5,149 nucleotides of DNA. Source: Bryobacterales bacterium. Lineage in GTDB: Bacteria > Acidobacteriota > Terriglobia > Bryobacterales > Bryobacteraceae. Positions 1 to 5,149 of this stretch are shown here, piece after piece; the stretch's first letter is position 1; every line of letters starts with the position of its first letter. Where the stretch lies: assembly GCA_003132865.1 (NCBI GenBank), contig PKYZ01000557.1, positions 1-5,149 of the forward strand. The letters are read 5' to 3'. The position numbers were made by a program, and so were the translations under genes. The notes under the pieces were generated by a model, which saw only the letters and a program-made list of their open reading frames with translations, had not been told where the DNA came from and ran no database searches.

Positions 1-1889
1 TCCAGAACGCCAACAATTCCGTACGCGTGACCGACGAATTCATGGAAGCCGTCACTCAGGACCGCGACTGGTGGACCAAGGCCGTCACCAACGGCCAGCC
101 GGTGAAACGCTACAAAGCGCGCGACCTGATGCACCAGATCGCCGAAGCCACCCACCAGTGCGGCGATCCCGGCATGCAGTTCGACACCACCGTGAACCGC
201 TGGCATCCGTGCAAGAATACGGCGCGCATCAACGCCTCGAACCCCTGCTCGGAATACATGTTCCTGGACGATTCGGCGTGCAACCTGTCGTCCCTGAACC
301 TGATGAAGTTCGTGGGACCGGGCGGGCAGTTCGACGTGGAAGCTTTCCGCCACGCCGTGGACACCATGATCATGGCGCAGGAAATCATCGTCGATAACGC
401 CAGCTATCCCACCGAGAAGATCGCCGGCAACTCGCACAACTATCGCCCGCTGGGGCTGGGCTTCGCCAACCTGGGCGCGCTCCTGATGTCGTTCGGCATT
501 CCCTACGACAGCGACCAGGGCCGCGACTACGCCGGCGCCATTTCGGCCGTCATGTGCGGGCAGGCGTACCTCACCAGTTCCCGCATCGCCGAGAGCACCG
601 GTCCGTTCGCCGGCTACGCGCACAATACGGAGCCATTCCTGGAAGTCGTCCGCATGCATCGCGACGCCGCGCATCGGCTGCACGGCCACCAGATTCCGCA
701 GGACCTTCATCAGGGCGCGGCGGAATGCTGGGACCAAGCGCTGGAGATGGGCCGCCGCAACGGCTATCGCAACGCGCAGGTGACCGTGATCGCGCCCACA
801 GGCACCATCGGCTTCATGATGGATTGCGACACCACCGGCATCGAGCCGGACCTGGCATTGGTGAAGTACAAGAAACTGGTGGGCGGCGGTGTGATCAAGA
901 TCGTCAACAACACCGTGCCGCAGGCGCTCATCAAGGTGGGCTACACGCCCGCGCAGGCGGACCAGATCGTCAGCCACATCGACGCCACGGGCACCATCGA
1001 GGGCGCGCCGCACCTGAAGCCCGAGCACCTGGCCGTTTTCGATTGCAGCTTCCGGCCGGCCAACGGCACGCGCTCCATCCACTACATGGGCCATTTGAAG
1101 ATGATGGGGGCGGTGCAGCCGTTCATCTCCGGCGCGATCTCGAAGACCATCAACATGCCGGAAGAAGCCACCGTGGACGAGGTGATGAACGCCTACATCG
1201 AAAGCTGGAAGCTGGGCCTGAAATCGGTGGCCATCTATCGCGACAATTCCAAGCGCGTGCAGCCGCTCAGCTCCGGCACGGGCAAGTCCGAGAAGGCCCC
1301 GACTAATACTGCCGCGGCGCCTGCTCAGCAGACCGTGGAGAAGGTGGTCTACCGGCCCGTGCGGCGCAAGTTGCCCGACGAGCGGCGCGCCATCACGCAC
1401 AAGTTTTCAATCGGCGGCCACGAAGGCTACATCACGGTGGGCATGTACGACGACGGCGCGCCGGGCGAGATCTTCATCACCATGGCGAAGGAAGGCTCGA
1501 CGATTTCCGGCCTGATGGACGCGTTCGCCACGGCCATCAGCTTCAACCTGCAGTATGGCGTGCCGGCGAAGTTCCTGGTGGACAAGTTCGCGCACGTGCG
1601 CTTCGAGCCCAGCGGGTGGACCGGAAACCAGCAGATCCCCTACGCCAAGTCCATCATGGATTACATTTTCCGATGGTTGGGCGCGCGGTTCCTGGGACCC
1701 GAGTACGCGGTTACGGAAGCCGGCGAGACGTCCACGCTGCGTCCCACCGAGCCCAATCCGCAGCAGGAGCTGCCGTTCGCGCCGATGACCGCGGACGCGC
1801 CCCTGTGCGCGGAGTGCGGGTCGATCATGACGCGCAACGGGAGCTGCTACAAGTGCGGGAATTGCGGCGGGACTAGCGGGTGCAGCTAA
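1..1889 (+). CDS. nrdJ: Adenosylcobalamin-dependent (class II) ribonucleotide reductase, 5'-partial
   Basis: Cytosolic enzyme that reduces ribonucleotides to deoxyribonucleotides using a B12-derived thiyl radical. The reading frame is open from base 3 (QNANNSVRVTDEF), so the true start is upstream. The GTG at 27 is an internal Val codon, not a start. Visible hallmarks: CGDPG near 159-173, whose Cys should be one of the redox pair; the active-site loop NPCSE at 240-254, giving the Asn, the radical Cys and the Glu; SACNLSSLNL just after, with the second redox Cys; and PTGTIG at 795-812 in the substrate-binding part of the barrel. A Ser/Thr/Ala/Pro-rich linker (about 1270-1340) leads to a TSCPD-type domain (about 1368-1700). 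A Cys-rich tail (about 1807-1886) has CAEC, CYKC and CGNC pairs and ends GCS, consistent with a zinc-ribbon or swinging redox tail. Of a family length of roughly 900-1000 residues, 628 are present here. Codon choice is strongly GC3-biased with CGN arginines. No terminator is evident in the 44 nt before the next gene. Confidence 0.96.
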   Translation, partial: QNANNSVRVTDEFMEAVTQDRDWWTKAVTNGQPVKRYKARDLMHQIAEATHQCGDPGMQFDTTVNRWHPCKNTARINASNPCSEYMFLDDSACNLSSLNLMKFVGPGGQFDVEAFRHAVDTMIMAQEIIVDNASYPTEKIAGNSHNYRPLGLGFANLGALLMSFGIPYDSDQGRDYAGAISAVMCGQAYLTSSRIAESTGPFAGYAHNTEPFLEVVRMHRDAAHRLHGHQIPQDLHQGAAECWDQALEMGRRNGYRNAQVTVIAPTGTIGFMMDCDTTGIEPDLALVKYKKLVGGGVIKIVNNTVPQALIKVGYTPAQADQIVSHIDATGTIEGAPHLKPEHLAVFDCSFRPANGTRSIHYMGHLKMMGAVQPFISGAISKTINMPEEATVDEVMNAYIESWKLGLKSVAIYRDNSKRVQPLSSGTGKSEKAPTNTAAAPAQQTVEKVVYRPVRRKLPDERRAITHKFSIGGHEGYITVGMYDDGAPGEIFITMAKEGSTISGLMDAFATAISFNLQYGVPAKFLVDKFAHVRFEPSGWTGNQQIPYAKSIMDYIFRWLGARFLGPEYAVTEAGETSTLRPTEPNPQQELPFAPMTADAPLCAECGSIMTRNGSCYKCGNCGGTSGCS

Positions 1890-1933
1890 TGCTAAGCGGC
1901 GGGAACAAGCTCCGCAATCGACGAGAGTAGACC

Positions 1934-3985
1934 GTGGCCCTGCTTAGTGACGCGTACGAGACGGCGAACCTGGAGAGGGCGTGGCGATGGATCAGGAGCA
2001 ACCCGGACTCGGAGTATAAGTCGTATTTTCGTGCGGCGTACGCCGAATTCGCACTCGCCGATTCGGCAATGCTCGCTGATCTGAGAAAGCGCCTTAAAGG
2101 GAGTACGTACGAACCATCACACGCTTGCAAGGTGTTCTATCCGAAAAAATCCGGAATCCTACGGCCGTACACTCTCCTGGCAGTTGAGGACCAAGTCGTT
2201 TACCAGGCCCTCGTTAACGTCGTGGCTGAGCAGCTTTACCCGCACGTGAGGGCGCGCTATCTCAACGAGACTTTCGGCCACCTCTATGCCGGGAAAGCAA
2301 GCACATGGTTCTATAGGAAGTGGTCTGACGGCTACGGGGCGTTCAACAAGACCGCCCGCCAAGCCTTCGCGAGTGGCCTGAGGTTCACCGCAAGCTTCGA
2401 CCTCACGGCCTACTACGACAGCCTTGACCATGGAGTGCTACGCCATTTCCTGTCGGTTATCGGGTGCGACCGGGAATTCTGTATTGTGTTAGCGGACTAT
2501 CTAAGCCGCTGGACCGCCACGGAGCGCCGGGTGTACCACAACCACGGCATACCGCAGGGTCCCCTTGGCTCGGGTCTGCTCTCAGAGGTTGTCCTCCAGC
2601 ATTTCGACAGCAATTATGGCGACCTCAATCGCGTTCGTTACCTCCGGTACGTCGACGACATTCGTTTGTTCGCCGCAACGGCCCGCGAACTTCGCGAGAT
2701 GGTCGTCCACCTCGATCTCCTCAGCAAGGATGTTGGCCTCTTTCCACAGAGCAGTAAGATCGAGATCCACGAGGTACAGGACATCGAGTCCGAGCTCAAG
2801 TCTGTCAGCCGTCCGCCCGAAGCGGCGGTCAGGCGCAAAGACGTTGATCAAGAGAAGCTGCGAAGGCGACTCGTTGAGCTGTCTCCCCGATTCCGTGTAA
2901 AGAACGATACGCGCTTCAAATACCTCCTTGCGTACGCAGCGCCGAGCTCGAGGCTGAACTCCCGTCTTTGGAGAATTCTTGACGAGCGGCCCGACCTCTA
3001 TGACTGTATCCTTCCGTATTTCCGCCGGTACAAGCTGCTGCCCCGGAGTGTGGCCAAACAGATTGTCTTCCGCATCAAGGACAATCCGCTGTACGACGCC
3101 GTGACATGTGCCTTGGTCGGCGCCGCGCATGGGCGGGTTCCCCCCTCTCTCCGTGCGTCTGCGAACCGAGCAGTCAAAGCGCTGTGGAAGCCACGAGGCC
3201 TTGCCGTGTCTCTGACTGCGTGTGTCGGTTCGTGGCTCCTGAGCGAAGGGCTTTTGACGCCCAAGCAGGCAGATGCTGCGTTCCGTCGAGGCTACGGCTG
3301 GTGGGCCGTCTGCCGCCTGCTTGAGACACTTAATGAAGCGCACTATTCGCGAGGCCTAATATCGAGCGTGCTGAGCCATTGCCTGCAGAGCGATTCCAAC
3401 GATGTAGCGCTCAGCGCTGCGGTGCAGGCTGTGAACCGAGGGCTGCCCGTGCCGATTCCCGCGGCAAAGCTGAATCGGAGCGGCGCCGTCATTCTTAAGA
3501 CCTTTGGCATCATCACCACGATGCCCCGCAGGCGCTGCGGGATCTCCGTCAGCATGGTCTCGATGCTGGGCCAATCAGCGCCGGCAATCAACTGGAGGCG
3601 CATCTTCGGCCCTGAGTATTCCAGGGCGGAAAAACAGGCGATCTGGTGCCGGGCGTACTCGCGCACCGATATCACGGCCTTTGTCAACAGCCTCGACGTT
3701 TTCAACGACTGGCTGCTGAGCAGACTGTACCAGCATGATCCGAGCTTGGGATCGTATAGCCTTGGCAACATCGGCAGCGTTCTCTGTAGTGCTCGGCTTG
3801 CTGCGCGCTACCCGAGTATCCTCGCCCTTGTCTCCAGCGTCCACGACCGGCGCCTCGGGAGCATGCTCTCCCATCCCAGAGTAAGGAGGACCGGGCGCGT
3901 AACCGGACAGGTTCGATTCTCATATCTGGCGACCGCGAAGCGCCTGATGATAAGAGCCTTTCGGGAGTTGGGAGCGAAATGGTGA
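1934..3985 (+). CDS. Stand-alone reverse transcriptase with C-terminal HEPN-like domain (AbiA/UG-type defence RT)
   Basis: Seen: a 683-residue protein. The polymerase part spans about residues 60-290, with VEDQVVYQALVN (84-95), FGHLYAG (114-120), motif A FDLTAYYDSLDH (D156; Y161 in the steric-gate position), motif B GIPQG (205-209), motif C YVDD (239-242, bases 2648-2659) and motif D-like GLF..SSKIEI (268-278). The catalytic Asp residues are intact. Residues about 305-560 are mostly amphipathic helices with no motif I can name, resembling the helical-repeat region described for Abi/UG RTs. Residues about 575-683 resemble a HEPN domain: H637-D-R-R640 followed by GSMLSHP, an R-x6-H spacing (R640, H647). 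Known: the lactococcal abortive-infection protein AbiA pairs an RT with a C-terminal HEPN, at similar length. Inferred role: anti-phage abortive infection, with DNA synthesis controlling or driving a HEPN RNase. Start: an in-frame TAG at 1928 leaves GTG 1934 as the first usable start; the Shine-Dalgarno is weak (GAGAG around 1923-1927). No group II intron maturase/endonuclease parts. Codons are less GC-biased than nrdJ, with AGG/AGA present. The RT call is firm; the subclass and function are inferred. Confidence 0.9.
   Translation: MALLSDAYETANLERAWRWIRSNPDSEYKSYFRAAYAEFALADSAMLADLRKRLKGSTYEPSHACKVFYPKKSGILRPYTLLAVEDQVVYQALVNVVAEQLYPHVRARYLNETFGHLYAGKASTWFYRKWSDGYGAFNKTARQAFASGLRFTASFDLTAYYDSLDHGVLRHFLSVIGCDREFCIVLADYLSRWTATERRVYHNHGIPQGPLGSGLLSEVVLQHFDSNYGDLNRVRYLRYVDDIRLFAATARELREMVVHLDLLSKDVGLFPQSSKIEIHEVQDIESELKSVSRPPEAAVRRKDVDQEKLRRRLVELSPRFRVKNDTRFKYLLAYAAPSSRLNSRLWRILDERPDLYDCILPYFRRYKLLPRSVAKQIVFRIKDNPLYDAVTCALVGAAHGRVPPSLRASANRAVKALWKPRGLAVSLTACVGSWLLSEGLLTPKQADAAFRRGYGWWAVCRLLETLNEAHYSRGLISSVLSHCLQSDSNDVALSAAVQAVNRGLPVPIPAAKLNRSGAVILKTFGIITTMPRRRCGISVSMVSMLGQSAPAINWRRIFGPEYSRAEKQAIWCRAYSRTDITAFVNSLDVFNDWLLSRLYQHDPSLGSYSLGNIGSVLCSARLAARYPSILALVSSVHDRRLGSMLSHPRVRRTGRVTGQVRFSYLATAKRLMIRAFRELGAKW
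3848..3874 (+). other. Predicted HEPN RNase active-site motif (R-x6-H) within the RT fusion
   Basis: Codons for R639-R640-L-G-S-M-L-S-H647, preceded by V-H-D and followed by Pro. The arrangement H-x-x-R-x-x-S-x-L-x-H-P matches the pattern I know from HEPN proteins (Arg, then 4-6 residues, then His), where Arg and His act in RNA cleavage. The polar residue that usually follows the Arg is Leu641 here, a mild departure. Surrounding predicted helices (about residues 578-598, 613-637 and 659-680) suit a four-helix HEPN bundle. This is motif-level evidence only. Confidence 0.6.
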
Positions 3986-4011
3986 CGGGATACGTAGTGT
4001 TCCATTCCCGT
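3985..4011 (+). other. Small hairpin at the RT stop codon
   Basis: ACGGGA (3985-3990) is an exact inverted match to TCCCGT (4006-4011) across a 15-nt loop. A second CCCGTC copy at 4014-4019 could pair instead with GACGGG (3984-3989), giving two alternative folds. No U-run follows, so it is not a textbook intrinsic terminator. It might stabilise the 3' end of the mRNA or be chance. Confidence 0.3.
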
Positions 4012-4031
4012 TGCCCGTCGCGCAGTACGTA

Positions 4032-4056
4032 GCGCTTTCGACCGTGGGCGAAGCGC
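4032..4056. other. GC-rich hairpin in the convergent intergenic region
   Basis: GCGCTT-T-CG (4032-4040) pairs with CG-AAGCGC (4049-4056) around an 8-nt loop, an 8-bp stem with one bulged T. It lies between the ends of the convergent RT and antitoxin genes, where a bidirectional transcription stop would be useful. Neither strand has a following T-tract, so an intrinsic terminator is not supported. It could be a structured RNA element or a weak terminator. Confidence 0.35.
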
Positions 4057-4109
4057 GGCCTGTGCAGCGCGGAGCGATCCATCCTCTGGGGAGGAAGGTC
4101 AGATCTCGG

Positions 4110-4418
4110 CTACGCGGCTGTGTCTGACTTAACTACCGAAACCCTCACCCGATATCCCAGCCCTGCCAGGATGCGAACCAGTAGGTCGCTGGACACGTGA
4201 TTGAGGTCGTCATTGAGAATCGCGGTAACCCTGGTTCGCGAAGTGCCCGCCCGCTTAGCGACCTCGGCATGCGTCATCCCTTGTCTCAGCACAATTTCTT
4301 TCAGGCGCTTGAGCAGCGCATGCTGGAGTTGCCACTCTTTCGCTTCTGCCGCGGAGAGTCCCATGGCGGCAGCCAGTTTTTCGGGCGTCTTGCATACGAT
4401 CGGTTTCAATCTATGCAT
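4110..4418 (-). CDS. XRE-family HTH antitoxin of a type II toxin-antitoxin pair
   Basis: A 102-residue DNA-binding protein. An N-terminal stretch (1-45) with LSAAEAKEWQ leads into a helix-turn-helix at about residues 47-70 (MTHAEVAKRAGTSRTRVTAI). It ends with SSDLLVRILAGLGYRVRVSV, a C-terminal signature common in XRE antitoxins paired with Gp49-like toxins. Expected role: it binds and neutralises the neighbouring toxin and represses the shared promoter. It is the second gene of the operon. Its ATG at 4418 overlaps the toxin stop (ATGCATAG, 8-nt overlap), and a good AAAGGAG ribosome site sits 7 nt upstream inside the toxin gene, which settles the start. The order is toxin first, antitoxin second, as in higBA-type systems. 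It converges with the RT gene, 124 nt apart. Confidence 0.88.
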   Translation of the reverse strand: MHRLKPIVCKTPEKLAAAMGLSAAEAKEWQLQHALLKRLKEIVLRQGMTHAEVAKRAGTSRTRVTAILNDDLNHVSSDLLVRILAGLGYRVRVSVVKSDTAA

Positions 4419-4737
4419 CCAGAAGCTCCTTTAAACGCTTTCGCGCCAGCTCGATTTCAAGGGGAGGCGTCCGCCGGGTCTTCTTGACGAACGCGTGAAA
4501 CACGAGAACATCCCTCTGAGACACCAAGCAGTAGAATACGCGGAAGATGCCGTCCGCGCCCGTCACTCGCAGTTCCGACACGCCGGCGCTGACCATAGGC
4601 ATCGGCCGGGAGACTGGCAGCGCGATCTGCTCCCCAAGCTGGAGCCGGAAGAGATCCTTCCCCAGACGCACGCCCGCCTCCTTTGGAAACCGGCGTATCG
4701 CATCCCTTGCTTTGGGATGGAAGATAACCGGTCGCAC
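4411..4737 (-). CDS. RelE/HigB superfamily (Gp49-like) toxin
   Basis: A 108-residue protein of the phage-derived Gp49-like/RelE-ParE toxin group, normally an mRNA interferase acting on translating ribosomes. Visible family marks: PKARDAIRRFP near the N-terminus (8-18), SELRV (54-58), GIFRVFY (63-69), and VFHAFVKKTRRTP (79-91) followed by EIELARKR (94-101). The conserved Arg and Lys residues that usually form the RNA-binding and catalytic surface are present, so it looks intact. Length is normal for the family. The start is GTG at 4737: an in-frame TGA at 4752-4750 leaves no ATG or GTG further upstream, and the product then begins MRPVIFHP as expected. No Shine-Dalgarno is visible, and the putative -10 box places transcription at the start codon itself. 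It is translationally coupled to the antitoxin by the 8-nt overlap. The exact target site, free mRNA or ribosome, cannot be told from sequence. Confidence 0.9.
   Translation of the reverse strand: MRPVIFHPKARDAIRRFPKEAGVRLGKDLFRLQLGEQIALPVSRPMPMVSAGVSELRVTGADGIFRVFYCLVSQRDVLVFHAFVKKTRRTPPLEIELARKRLKELLDA
4426..4432 (-). promoter_or_regulatory. Ribosome binding site of the antitoxin gene
   Basis: On the minus strand this reads AAAGGAG, 7 nt before the antitoxin ATG at 4418. It lies within the last codons of the toxin (Lys-Glu of RLKELLDA). The toxin has no visible ribosome site, so the antitoxin is probably translated more efficiently, which suits a TA pair. Confidence 0.7.
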
Positions 4738-4748
4738 AATTCGATTGT
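4736..4748. promoter_or_regulatory. Candidate operator palindrome for the XRE antitoxin
   Basis: ACAAT-TCG-ATTGT is a perfect 5-bp inverted repeat with a 3-bp spacer. It covers most of the putative -10 box and the first bases of the toxin GTG. Type II antitoxins usually autorepress by binding such palindromes, so repressor bound here would block RNA polymerase. The arms are short and AT-rich within a GC-rich background, which makes chance less likely but does not exclude it. Confidence 0.45.
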
Positions 4749-4749
4749 A
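4744..4749 (-). promoter_or_regulatory. Putative -10 box of the toxin-antitoxin promoter
   Basis: The minus strand reads TACAAT, one mismatch from TATAAT. The expected +1, seven bases past the hexamer, falls on base 4737, the G of the toxin GTG, which predicts a leaderless transcript. The hexamer 17 nt upstream (CGATAG, 4772-4767) is a poor -35 match, so the promoter would be weak or not housekeeping-type. Confidence 0.4.
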
Positions 4750-4898
4750 TCAAATGTGAGACGTGGCTATCGGGGAGGCGTGCCGACCTGAGCGTCAGCG
4801 GGTAGAGGCTTCACGGTCACCCGCCCGCATTGACAGCGCAGAGGGATTTGATTGCGACCGGCCAACTGGGGGAAACTATGTATGAGGTTTAACATCCC

Positions 4899-5149
4899 AT
4901 GCCAGCCAGGAAACCCGCGAAGAACGCCGCAGTGCCACCAACGACCCGGCAAATCGGCCGCTACATCGTCGCCGACCCGCGGGTGTGTCACGGCAAGCTA
5001 ACGTTTCGGGGAACAGGATCTTCGTTTCGGACGTTCTGGAGCAGGTGGAGCGCGGCTTGCCGTGGGACGCCATTGTGGAGGAGTGGGAGGGAGGAGTTCC
5101 CCACGAGGCCATCGCCGAGGCCGTAAGGCTGGCGCGGGAGAGCTTCTTG
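4899..5149 (+). pseudogene. DUF433 antitoxin-like gene, frameshifted and 3'-partial
   Basis: Residues 1-39 from ATG 4899 give an N-terminus with IGRYIVADPRVCHGK followed by LTFRGT, the typical DUF433 opening (I..DP.v..GK..f.GTRI). The frame then turns to nonsense and stops at 5126. Shifting by one base at about 5013-5015 restores RIFVSDVLEQVERGLPWD, then AIVEEWEGGVPHEAIAEAV, and runs open to the window end (frame 5015-5149). This is the expected DUF433 continuation, so one base is missing in the GTR codons, where the sequence reads GGAACAGG. Either the gene is broken or the assembly has an indel. Known: small DUF433 proteins have a winged-helix-like fold and are commonly antitoxins of a PIN-like DUF5615 toxin, often just downstream; that region is outside the window. 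ATG 4878 is not an alternative start because it meets TAA after four codons. GAGG at 4884-4887, 11 nt upstream, is a weak ribosome site. Confidence 0.78.

Noticed and set aside
554..1306. 250-codon open frame inside nrdJ on the same strand
   Set aside because: It is a GC-driven shadow of nrdJ, rich in Arg, His and Gly and of low complexity. The nrdJ frame carries all the conserved motifs.
1897..1916. GCGG...CCGC mini-hairpin between nrdJ and the RT gene
   Set aside because: The stem is only 4 bp with a 12-nt loop and no T-tract, so I do not claim a terminator separating the two genes.
2582..3343. 253-codon antisense open frame within the RT gene
   Set aside because: It lies opposite the catalytic core of a well-supported RT and shows no recognisable domain and no ribosome site.
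1934..3985. Group II intron, retron or CRISPR-associated RT
   Set aside because: There is no maturase X or endonuclease part and no intron domain V-like structure. No msr/msd-sized non-coding stretch lies upstream (44 nt only), and no repeat array or cas gene is in the window. The C-terminus is long, helical and HEPN-like instead.
3991..4032. Direct repeat TACGTAG at 3991-3997 and 4026-4032
   Set aside because: Only 7 bp and built on the palindrome TACGTA. Too short to call an attachment site or target duplication.
4098..4128. GTCAGA / TCTGAC inverted repeat over the antitoxin stop codon
   Set aside because: The 6-bp stem has a 19-nt loop and partly lies in coding sequence, with no T-run after it. 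Not convincing as a terminator.
4830..4835. Perfect TTGACA -35 hexamer upstream of the DUF433 gene
   Set aside because: No acceptable -10 lies 16-18 nt downstream; the bases there are TGCGAC-like. Left uncalled.
4767..4991. Minus-strand 74-codon frame containing LRCQCGRVTV
   Set aside because: The CxC-G stretch is suggestive, but the frame runs antisense through the real DUF433 N-terminus and I recognise no family.

Overview
This is a high-GC bacterial window. It opens inside a core metabolic gene and runs into a compact accessory segment of defence and toxin-antitoxin type genes. The class II ribonucleotide reductase with TSCPD and Cys-rich tails, next to XRE/Gp49 and DUF433 modules, would suit Acidobacteriota or another soil-type GC-rich phylum. 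That placement is a guess and the sequence alone does not prove it.

Layout. (1) 1-1889 (+): the C-terminal two-thirds or so of nrdJ, the adenosylcobalamin-dependent ribonucleotide reductase, with its start outside the window. (2) 1934-3985 (+), 44 nt behind nrdJ: a 683-residue stand-alone reverse transcriptase. It has an N-terminal polymerase with intact FD, PQG and YVDD motifs, a long helical middle, and a C-terminal HEPN-like segment with an R-x6-H motif. This looks like an abortive-infection (AbiA/UG-type) RT and is the most interesting object here. (3) 3986-4109: a short convergent intergenic region with two small hairpins and no gene. (4) 4110-4737 (-): a two-gene toxin-antitoxin operon, Gp49/HigB-like toxin first and XRE antitoxin second, overlapping by 8 nt. 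A palindrome overlies the putative -10 box and the toxin start codon. (5) 4738-4898: a divergent intergenic region. (6) 4899 to the window end (+): a DUF433 antitoxin-like gene that is broken by an apparent one-base deletion and also runs off the end.

How it fits together. nrdJ makes deoxyribonucleotides and is a chromosomal anchor. The genes behind it are all of the kinds found in defence islands: an RT-HEPN fusion that would be expected to sense or block phage by DNA synthesis coupled to a toxic RNase, an RNase-type TA pair, and a DUF433 gene of the sort usually paired with a PIN-like toxin (a partner would lie beyond the right edge). From the RT onward, codon choice is less GC-biased and uses AGG/AGA arginine codons, unlike nrdJ, which fits acquisition of this segment by transfer.
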